In this document: positions 12,058 to 24,000 of the stretch, piece by piece
How the letters are laid out: every line of letters begins with the position of its first letter
Position numbering within the stretch: the stretch's first letter is position 1
Assembly: GCA_029582265.1 (NCBI GenBank)
Contig: CM055819.1
Coordinates: 9,484,135 to 9,548,134, forward strand
DNA length: 64,000 nt
Direction of reading: 5' to 3'
From: Zoroaster sp. YZ-2022
Lineage: Eukaryota; Echinodermata; Asteroidea; Forcipulatida; Zoroasteridae
Made by a program: the position numbers and the translations under genes
The notes under the pieces: model-generated
The model's database searches: none
Told to the model about the DNA's origin: nothing
Seen by the model: the letters and a program-made list of their open reading frames with translations, nothing else

Positions 12058-15000
12058 ATGGCGAGAGGTCTGCGAGTGCTCAATGTTGCTGAGAAGAATG
12101 ATGCAGCCAAGTCACTGGCGGATCTGATGTCCAGAGGGAGATTTAGAAGGGTAAGTATGATTAGCTCTAGTCATTACTACTAGTACTACTACTACTACTA
12201 CTACTAGCTAGGATGATCCTATCAACTTATGACTGTTAATTGTTATTCACATAACCTTCTGAACCTTCTGAAGTTGTAGTCAGCAGGGCGAATCTAGTCC
12301 GCATGTCGCTAACTTTAACGGTATATATTGGCATATACGGGCCTGCCAGAAACACCGGGGAAAACCCCTTCTCTTAGCGATAAGTGTACTGGGTTCTTTT
12401 TACGTGCGTTGATAGTTTTTAATACAACACACGGGACCTACGGCTTTATGTCCCATCTGAAGGACGAAGCAATAATGGTTAAGTGTCTTGCTTAAGGACA
12501 CAAGTGTCACGACCGGGACTCGAACCCACACTCTGCTGATCAAAAACACCAGAGCATAAGCGCTAGGTCAAGAGTGTACAAAAAAACGTGTAGGGGGCCT
12601 AGGCCTATTGCATGTTTCACGAAAAAATAAACTTATTGCTCTGTAACACCTTAAATACTATGTAGGCCTATCTAGTATACTGTATTGTTATTACGACTTA
12701 CGTGTATGCCTTTGATAATAAAAAATATTGAAACTTACAGCCAATTCTTGCCTTGTTTTGGTCTTCTCTGCGGTTCGATTCTTTCCACACGATGTGATCA
12801 TGTATTTTACACCTACTGTTCCATCCGTTTCACGGTCCTAGTGCAATTAATGGAGCGGAGCGGCAAACACCGGTTGATTTTGTAGGATTTAGGCAGTGGG
12901 CACCACGCAAAATAGAAAACTGGTTGATTTTGGAGGATTTTGGAAGGTTTCTAGAAAATGAGCCTAGGGGGTTAGGGTTAATTTATTGCAGTATGATACA
13001 AATAATACTGTACAGAACTTTACTGATATGCTATCTTCACAATCCTTTTACCCTACCATAAATAAACCTACTAGAATTACTGAGAGTAGTGCAACTTTAA
13101 TTGATAACATTCTAACTAATGACTTACATAATCATACTGCTGGTGTTTTAATAAGTGATATAAGTGATCACTTACCAGTATTTTTAATTATTGACAGTTT
13201 TAGAGAGAAGGCCCATGATGAACGAAGATGCAGTAAAAAAAAACGTGATTTTAATGGTAATAACATTGAACACTTTGTAAATGATTTAAATTCAACTGAT
13301 TGGTCTTTTATGACATCACTGAATGATATTCGTGATATGTATAGCTCTTTTTTAGACCATGTTCTTAAACTTTATGATAAATAGTTACCACTACAAGAGG
13401 TAAAATGTCGATATAATAAACATAAGTCACCTTGGCTATCAGATGGTATCTATCATAATATAAGGAGAAAAAATTATCTCTACAAAATATTTCTGAGAAA
13501 TCCTACTTCACAAAATAAATCAATTTATACTCTGTATAAAAACAAGTTAAATAATTTAATTGAAATATCAAAGAAAAACTATTTTTGTACAAAATTTAAC
13601 CAGGAAAAGGGCAATATCAAAGGAACATGGAATATCATAAATACTGTATTAAACAAGGGACAGCGGAAACGCAACCCCTCTTACTTTGTTCAAGATGGTA
13701 TAACAATTGACAGTGACAAAGAAATTGCTGATGTATTTAATGAGTATTTTGCTAATGTTGGCACTAGACTTGCCAGTAATCTACCATTATGTAATACCAC
13801 ATTTGAATCCTTTCTCCACGATCGAGAGGTAAATTCTCTTTTCTTAAATCCTACAACGCAAGAAGAAATTGTAGACATTCTTAACAAAATTTCTAATGGA
13901 ATTGGAAAGGCCCCTGGCTTTGATGGTCTAAATGCTCTTGTTAGCAAACAGGCAAAGTACATCTTAGCAAAGCCACTTGCTTATATCTTTAATGAGTCTC
14001 AAATTACAGGCATTTTGCCCTAAACTGGTTCAAAGGTTACTTATATAATCGAAAACAACTTGTTTCGTATAACTCTGTAAATTCAAATGAGCAAGCTATA
14101 TGTTGTGGAGTTCCACAGGGTTCTATATTAGGTCCTCTATTATTCATTATTTATATTAATGACATTTCGTATACATCTGATATCATATCTTTCTGCTTAT
14201 TTGCAGATGACACAAGTTTGGTGTATAGCCATAACAATGTGGATCAGCTATTCGGATTTTTAATATAGAACTTGAAAAAATAAGTACATGGCTTATAGCA
14301 AACAAATTGTGTATTAATTTACTTAAATCAAACTATATGATATTTTGTTCCAGACAACAGAAATGTACCCAATCTGTTCCACTAGTTTTGAATGGTGTCA
14401 ATTTATATCGTGTAACAATTACCAAATTTCTAGGTGTGAAAATTGATGAAAATCTTACTTGGAAGAGTCGCATTAATTAGTGATGTCACAAACAAAATAT
14501 CCAAAACTATTAGTATAATGAATCGTTTAAAATGCTTAATCCCAAGCGACATTTTAGTTATTCTTTATAATTCTTTTGTTCTCCTGTATTTAAATTATTC
14601 AGTTTTAACCTGGGGTAGTTCATCAGTAAATTGTGACAGACTTCTTTTGTTGCAAAAGCGAGCTGTTCGCATTATTTCCAATGCTGGTCACCGTGATCAT
14701 ACTGCTAACTTATTTGCAAATTTAAAACTGTTATGATTTAAAGACCTTTACTACTTAAATTTAGGAAAATTTATGTATAAGTACATGAACAATGCATTAC
14801 ACTGTACCTGGTTGTTTTAGCTCGTGTTTTACGTTAACCACAAACATACATTCATACAATACTCAAAGTGCTTCCAAAAAATATCCATGTCTGTTACAGT
14901 CAAACCTCATTGTTTAAAAATAGTCTTATTCAGCGTGGTGTTAATTACTGGAACAGGTCTTAGTGAATCTATAAAAACGTCACCCTCTCTATTTGTCAAA

Positions 15001-18000
15001 AAACTATAAAAAAAACTTCTTGATGCATATTCATGACTTCCAACTTTTAATTTATTTCGTATTGTTTATGTCTTAGCACCTGCATGCACAATCGTATGTT
15101 GTTGTAGTCCTTTGTCCTGTTTGTCTCCTTGTCTGTCCCTAGGTTAGGGCACAAATGCATTTTTGCCTCACCCAAACCTAAATGTTGTCATTTGTTTAAT
15201 AATTTGATATATATTTAATATACCTGTAATACTGTATTTCAACTTATTACAAACAATGTATATTTCGTTTTCCAAGGACAGCATTGAAATAAATGTATTA
15301 TCAATCATTGAAATAAATGTATTATCAATCAATGTATAGTACATGTATAGTACTGTACATGATGTACATTGTATGTGTTGAGCGCAATCTAGGGATTTGC
15401 GCAATCTGCAGATTTCCAGCTTCGTTTTCGCCGACCTAGATTGCGCGCTCAACCTCGAGATTGTCCCTGACTTTTAACACGCGAAAATTATGGACTTCGG
15501 CACGGCGACTACTAATAGTACACTGCAGTTAGAATGAGTTATTGATGCTTGTGTATAAACCAGTTCACTCACTTTTATATGTAAGGTGTTTCAATCAAAA
15601 TTGTACATTGGAACTCCCAAAGTCAGGCAGTGTATTAATTCACAGAGCGTTATTTTAAAAAATTTGCCCTAAAATTGAAGTGGTTTATTATTACTCCAAT
15701 TTATTGTTTTGGGCTAAAATAAACAGAGCTTGTTTTGTTACAGCATCTGTCATTTGTTGTGTGGAAACATATTTGATCACCACTTTAACTTTTGGCTGTC
15801 CCCTTTACCTTTTTCAGTGTTGACTTATTGTGTATTTATTTTGTTTATATGGTAAACACAAAACACCTTAAAACACAGAATTCTACCATAAATGTGGAAA
15901 TACAGACCATGCAAGGACATGTTTCAAATGTATACATTACATGTAGTTCACTGTAAACCTTTTCTATACTGAAGTACTCACTCCAATACATAATTAGCTG
16001 CAAGTGAATCTTTTTTGGAAGGATGTACATGTAGGTCTTCCCTATTGCCATCAATGGGGTGGCTGATGTCAACACATCCAAAACATCAATTTCAAAGAAA
16101 AGTCTTGATTAGCAGGGCCATGTGGGTGCAAGAAGTTTACCTTAACAAGTCAGCTTTCTAGCTTGGTTCCAAGAACACAACTTAACCACCAAAAGCCATC
16201 ATACTCTGCTGTGTTATAGCCACTAATGTCTTTTTGCATAGTAACCTGTGGTTACATATTCTTGTCGGATGGTATGGCTAGTGGCTACTAGAGAATTCAC
16301 AGACCTCAACACATTCTTTTGACACTGGTTTGTAGGCATGTATTTTCTTAGTTCCTAGGATAGTGTGTGTGCATTTTCAAAGCGATATTTCAAGAGATTT
16401 CCTTCTTTGTTGTGCTACTCAGTTGTTGTGAAGCAAACATGCATTCTTTAATTTCTTTGCATGCAAATTTGTACAGTTGTCTAGGTGTGATTATTTGATT
16501 GTCATAAGGCTGGCTTTGAAGGTTTTGCTCTTGAGACAAGATGTTATAGGTTACCTGAAACACCATCACTTGCTATTTTCCCATGAGAAGTTGAGAAGAG
16601 GTGCCACTCTGCTGAAACTCAGAAATCAGCAACAGGGAGGACCTACACTCTTCCCCAAAAATTTACTTCAGAACAGAAAAGGCTTACAGTAAACCATGAG
16701 TGAACTGCATGTAATGTACTGAATATATATTTGTGACATGTTCTTGCATGGTCTGCATATATACACTTTTATGGTAGAATTCTGTGTTTACCATATTATT
16801 CCTTAGGGTACATACCGAGTTATATTGAGAAAAAAAATATTTGGAAAATGATGGTACATGTAGTGTACTTGATCACAGAATATCCCAGAATCACTCAGTA
16901 CAATAGAAGTAAAGTAATTATTTAAGTGATTATGGAAGTGTACACACTGCATGACACCCCTGCACTTCCCCCCCCCCCCTTCCCCGGACCCGGACCAAGG
17001 TCTGTTCCCCCCAAGTAAATCATCGGTCCCCTACTCACACTGCTGAACCAACCCCAGTCACACTGCTGAGTGTAGCTATACATCAAATGATGCATACAAT
17101 GTACATCATGTACTGTACATATTGTTACGAATCTTACCCTTTGATTTTGATTAGGGCTGTGCTGGATATCCGGGTATCCGGATACCCGACCGAAACGGTC
17201 ATTACCCGGTTCCATTTTTCACTTCCAATTACCCATAAACGACTTTTTAAAATTCGAACTTAACATTTGAGTTGTTGGAACAGAAATCTGTGACTCTTGA
17301 ACAATGTAATGTTTACACTTTACACAGACAATTATCTTTAAATTCAAGAGATTGCACTCCAATAAAGAAAAGATCGATTTAAATATGGTATCCTAGATGT
17401 ATTATAAAAGTCAATTTGTTACCATTTACAGTACATGTATTTGTACACCACCGGAGGAATGTTTTCAACAAAAATGAAAACGGGTATCCGGGTATCCGAA
17501 GTTTCCTGATTTCGGGTATCCGGTTCCAAAAATATCCGAAAACGCACGCCCCTAATTTTGATAAATATTAGCGCCCTCTATTTCACTTCTTTCACTTCCA
17601 ATATTTTGCTTATGATGCAATTTCTAGCACTCTAAGTCCCAGGGTTTGTTTCCCCGGACCCTCGATTGTCCGTTATGAATATGCAATCCATACAAGGCCG
17701 CTACTTTTGCTCATGCATATCCAGCGCCAACGCAATGCATAATGCAACTCCAGCGAGAGCCTTGTGTGCGTGCCACACCCTCCCGCCACGTGGCTTGGAG
17801 CCGTCCTTTGGACTTGGTCTATTTTTCGCATACTTTCCTCGGAGTCCACCCTTTCTTTCACCGTGATTGACCCGCTCCGTCATAGGCCTTGGTCCGTGTG
17901 CCGTGCTCCCATACACAACCGCTGCTCCACTCATGCAATAGCTTAGCACCACAGTAAGCATTGTCCCCTTGAACACGCCCTCCTTTCTGAGTTGTCACTC

Positions 18001-21000
18001 ACTTTGCTTTCGTCAAATACCTTTCCTTATATGGAACAAGGACCTGTTGTATAACCTGATTTTGCACACGTTTCTACCCTTAGACGCAGAAAGCAAGCTT
18101 CTCATTGGCTAAGATGCTAAACTAGGCTAATGTTTTATTCATTCCTAGGCCCCAGATTCCTATATAAACCCAGAGATTTCCTGATCTCGGGGAAGTGCGG
18201 TTCCTAATGATATCTGTGCGATTCGATCCGATCCATGACAGTGCGATATACCGAACTATGACAGTCCAGTGCCTTGTTCGTTGAACCAACGGTGCAGTGC
18301 GTCGATATGAACATTGGTTCGCCTAGCTAGTGCGGTCTGATACACACTCTGGCCCCGTCCAGACACCCCGTGTAGTCAAACCCTGGTGGTCCCCAGTGAA
18401 AGATTTCCCCTGTATCGCATCGCATAATGCGATGTAATTTGGACAATCTGCGATGTAATTTCAAACAATACATTGGCAAATTTTGCGATACAAGTTGCGA
18501 CAGATTTTTTCGCTATTGTGGTTTAATAATAAACATTTTTGACAAACCTTTATTCACAAACCTTTCCCGAAATAACGTTTACATGTGTATTTCCGACCGA
18601 AAACATCAAGGGATCCGTCCCGACTGGGTTTGCTTCCGTGTGTCCAGACCACGCTGGGGGTACATCCCGAAATTCCCGAAATTGAAAACACGCAACAACC
18701 GCCCATTTTTAATTTTTTTTTTTTTTTTTGGCTTCGCACGTGTTTATTTTTTCTTCTCCTGAGTTTGGGGGTTGGAACATTAAGCAATTGAGCTACCCCC
18801 CTGTACACAATAGTACCGTGTTCAGTTCACATGTGTGCTTTCATACGATAACTACGGCCATATTCAACAAAGGAACTCTAGAAACGCTATACTAACTTCG
18901 TTTTATAATAAAAGTTTTTGAAAATTAACAAAATGAGCATGCATTTATATATGTAGTGGTGAGATTTAGAATCATTTCGGCACACAATATGATCGCACTT
19001 TCAACCACGGTGAGCCACTCATTTTCCGGCAAATTTTTAATAATCAAAATCAAGCTTGATCATACCACAAAGTAACGTTACACTTGGCGAAATCACTTTG
19101 AAAAGCACCCGAACATGTCGCAGCCGGTAATTTATTTTTGTGATATTGCCTCGGTTTTAGTGATCGATATAATAATGTAAACAAAAAAGGAAATAGACAG
19201 AGGACTAACTTTCATGAATGACTGCAATTTGGCGAAAATAATTAAGAAATTGGCCTAGAAAAAAGAAACACATGAATTTTGTTTCCCACCTGTGGCTCAA
19301 TTTCCGGACACTAAAGATGATTATTTCTGGTAAAATTTGGACATTTATATTATGAACCAAACAACAGTAAAGTCTTGAAAAACAACACCTTTACCTATGC
19401 ACACTACATATTGTAATTTTAAGCATTTTAAATTTGCTACACAAAATTCATAGCTATACAAAAATTATTTTATATCGTTTCGGTTTGCGGTAACACCATG
19501 GTGTTACCGCAAACCGAAACGATATAAAATAATTTTTGTATAGCTATGAATTTTGTGTAGCAAATTTAAAATGCTTAAAATTACAATATGTAGTGTGCAT
19601 AGGTAAAGGTGTTGTTTTTCAAGACTTTACTGTTGTTTGGCTCAACTAACGCGAAGCTGAGGTACAGGTTCTGAAAAGAACCTTATCGCACAACTCGTAT
19701 CTCAACCTTCGTTAAGTAAGAAAGGTTCAAGGGAGAACCAATTTCGGGCAACTCGTATTTTTCTCTACTGTCGCTAAGTGAGAAATATGGTTCAGGGAGA
19801 ACCATGGGGACTTCACGGGTTAATATGGTTCAGGGAGAACCATGGGGACTTCACGGGTTATTCTCAACATTTCGATTAGCCTGCTCTAATCTTCGTAAGG
19901 AGAATGAAGAGGTTTGCCGATGCAGCTCCTTAAGTAGTATTTGCTGGGATTATGTGTAGAATGGGAAGTGTTCTGATTGGTGCCACTGTTGCGTGATGTT
20001 TTGTGATTGGCTGCCACAGTGGCATTGTTCTTGTTGTGTGTGTTTCCTGCTGTGTGTGAGTTGCCTGCTCGCTGAGGCATATGTCAGTTGACTGTGGGGT
20101 GTGAGTGCTGATGGATGGTAGGATTGAATGCCAAATGTTGCTGATGAAAAAGAAGGTAAGACGCCCCACCATGTACCCAATTCAGCAGGGTTTATCAACA
20201 TCATAAAGGGAACCATACTGCAACCTTCTGATATGCTCATGAGTTTTGACGTCAAGTCATTATTCACCAATGTACCGACAGACGAGGCTATCCTCGTGAC
20301 CAAGTCATACACACCATACGGAACTCGTATATGTAAAGTACAAGACAAGTATTAAGTCTAATTATTTAACTACGCTACCACTCTTTTTATACATGTCATT
20401 AGTGCCTTTTATTATTGTTGAGTAGAGAGAATGATAATAAACCAACCCCAACCCCAACCGATATTGTCACAACAAAGTTTGTGTCCGCCCTATTATTTTG
20501 TTAATCCACAATAGTGGGAATGCAACACTATGTACTATGCATACATAATATACACTGTACATCAGCATTGGAGTGCCCTGCCCATCTTTAAAAGTACACC
20601 CTACCTTAATTACTTGAGAGCCCATTTTTATATTTGGTATACACAATGAGTATACTTTGGGCCTTTGTTTGACAGAATTTCATGAATTTTAATTTTGCGG
20701 CCCACGTGGGGTCAAAGGTCAAAGTTGTGATGATAAGAGCTTTCATTTAGCATAAAAATCACTTTCTTACCGGAGTTACAGATTTTCAAAGTTGTAGAGG
20801 TCAAACGAAAGGTAAAAAGTTCAACGACCTGGAACTCACATACCACATGACCAAAAACACTCAAATTTCAGTTTTGAAGTTTTCTCATACAACTAAACAA
20901 ACCTAGAAAGTAAAAAAAATCTGTGAGATTGACCTCGGAAAGTGATTTGACGTGGAATGACCCAATTATTACAATCTAAAACTTTGTAGTTAGGTAAGCT

Positions 21001-24000
21001 TGCCCAAGCAGACACTTTTGGCCAAAAGTTCACTGTTGTGAGATCGGTAATTTTAGTGAAATTTTAATTTTATTATTTTTGTTTTTGAAATTTCAAAAAT
21101 GTTTCGAAAATTTCATGAAAGTGAGCAATTCCAGAATAATGGATTTTATGTCATCAAAATAACGACACTATTTGGCCTGTGCATGGACCGAATTTCAACC
21201 GAATTTCAAAAGTTAATACCCGACTCATTCAGCAAAAAGATAAATTTAAATTCATAAGTTGCACATTCTATCGCCATTTAACCCAACTCAACTCAGCGCG
21301 TTGTCAATTTGACTGCATCAACCCTCCCAAAAAAAGGGGGTTGAGTTGTCACAAAGGTTGAGTTGTCTCGTAGGTAGAGTTGTCACAAGGGTCGAGTTGT
21401 CACAAGGGTTGAGTTGTCACAAGAGTTGAGTTGTCTCGTAGGTAGTGTTGTCACAAGGGTCAAGTTTTTGTAGGTCGAGTTTTTTGTGGGTCGAGTTTTT
21501 TGTGGGTCGAGTTGTCCATGTCGAGTTGTCACAATGGTCGAGATGTCTTATGACTGCTCTAACTAACATTACACAAACCACTTTCAAACACAGTCTTGGA
21601 AAACTTGTTGAATCTTCCCCCAAAAACGGGGGAAACCACTACGCATGTGTCAATTTCATTTTGATATGCTAGAGCAGCCCACATATTTGGAAAAACAAAT
21701 TAAATGGTTGTTTATAAGCATTTTTTGGGGGAGATTCAACAAGTTTCCCAAGACTATCAGATGATAGTGGTTTGTGTAGAGATAAGCCCTTTTCACACGA
21801 GCACCGATAACAAAGGTCCTTGGTAATGGGCGCCAGTTGTCTGTCGCCTCGGTCGTTTGCGATTTTTTTAACAAACTTTTACACGACTCACGCCAAAACT
21901 AACGTCCCTCGTTTTCCATGGAGGGTCAAAGGTCATGATTGTGCAATCCAATATTTCACTGGTAACTCGCGCAGAGCTTTTTCACTGAACGCTTTCTTCT
22001 ACGTTACCAGTGGTTTTCCCGAAGATATACGTGTTGTGCTAAGTCAAGCGTTACTTCTCCACATCTTGTTTTCATTTCCTTCCCATTTCCGACAATTTTA
22101 TTCTCGTTTTATTATGGATATCGAATCAAGTATACTTGCAACAATTCCGACGGATTCACAGAGCCAGATTTCTAACGTAAGACCATCCAACGTGTCCGTG
22201 TCCGGGCCAAGAAAGTCTCTTGGAGTTACGATGAAACCATTTCATTCACTGATCAGCATTGACGTGATGGGGACGTACAAGTTGTTTACCAACACACATC
22301 GGGATTATTGCAAGCTGATGTAGTGATGCGTTCTGCGCATGCGAAATGATACCGTAAACAAGGGTCCCCTGTTTGGGCGCCGAGCGTTCACGACCTATGG
22401 TGGCGATTTTAACATCGATGCGATTTTTTGGAGGAGGTCGCGATCTCTGTTATAAATAACGAGGGTCCGTGGTAAATATTTAACAAGGATAGCTTTCACA
22501 CGACTGGGATTTGCTATTTTTTAACATGGATGCGATTTTTAGTCAAGGTGCCTTGTTAAAACGGTCTCGTGTGAAAGGGCCTATAGTGCCCTCCTGCAGC
22601 ATACAGTGATGGTAAGTAAGACTAATTGCGGTGACACCATGTGGAATCTCAATTGAGTAGTAATTAGTTCTGAAAAGAACTGGGGGTACAACTCGACGTT
22701 TCGATCAGTATGCTCTGATCGTCCTCAGGAGAATGCCGGACTCTGGAAAATGCTGCTGCTTAAGTAGACTGCTGGAGGATCATCCCCTGAATGGATGCTG
22801 GAGGATTAGTTACGTTGAGGCGCGAAGCGGAAACTGAGACTATGAGACTAGGATCCTAGGGGTTGGGGAAGAGGTGTGCTCACTGAACTGAATCAGTTGT
22901 TAACAAGCACAGGGGAAGGAGGGTGGTTGACTTAGGATATAGGGGATCCCTCAGTCTGGGGTGGGTTATGGACTTTGGCTATAGAAGATCCTTCAGTCGG
23001 TGGTATAGGTCGCCAAATGTCGCTGATGAAGAAACCGGCGTCCTGTGGCACAGTGTCGTGTTTGACGATCTCGATGGCCTCTGATGCGTCTGGGGTGCTA
23101 TGCGTCGATGGGTGTGATGAGTTGGGCTGCCTGCCAGTCGATTTGGTGGTCCTTGATGTGCGAGTGCTTGACGATGGCGGACTTCTCGAAATCTCCTCTG
23201 CGGCCGTGTGCTCGGTGTTCCTTCAATCTGATGGGGAGGTTGCGTTTTGTTTCCCGATGTACACCTTACCGCACTCACAGGGGATCCGGTAGACTCCGCT
23301 CTGTTGTTTGGGTCCGGTTTGTCCTTGTGGGTATGTAGAAGTCCTTGAGTTTGCTGGGGCTGAGTGGAACACACGATGCCTGCTTGACCGGGAGGATGCG
23401 TTGTAGTTTGTGAGGCGCCGAACCTAGATAGGGAGACAAGCAGAGAGGTTAGATCACTTACCTTGCTTTTGGAGTTTGGAACCCGGCTTCGCTGTGCTGA
23501 TCTTGTTGGGATTGTAACCGTATGCGTTTGAGGGTAGTTCGGATGTGCAGTAGTTCCTTGGGAAGCTGTCCTTGTCACAAATGTTGTAGGCGCGTTATGC
23601 GAGCGTCTGTTGACCGATGACTTGATGCTTGGATGATGGAAGGAGCGCTGGTTCAGGTACCGATCTGTGTCGTGGGCTTTCTGTAGGCGTTGTGGTGTGG
23701 GGAGCCGTCTGGGTTTCTGGAAATCCCAACATCAAGGAACGCCTTGATCTTGTCATCTTCTTCCGTTTCCATGGTGAACTTGATGCTTGGGTGTTGCTGG
23801 TTTAGATGTTGTAGAAAATCCTGGAGTGTGTCTCTGCCGTGTGGCCAAACCACAAAGGTGTCATCCACGTATCGGAGCCACAGCTTGGGTTGGAGGTCGG
23901 CGGTGTTGAGGGAAGAGTTTTCAAACTCTTCCATGAAAATGTCAGCAAGGACCGGGGATAAAGGAGATCCCATGGAGGTCCCAGCTGTCTGCTCGTAGAA

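Noticed and set aside
17123..18400. Solo LTR beginning TGTTACGAATC
   Set aside because: A TATA-like motif is present, but neither a matching CA end nor a target duplication could be identified.
21820..22323. 167-codon frame as a transposase
   Set aside because: Lies in a TIR element but shows no DDE or other transposase motif, and the other copy has no equivalent frame.
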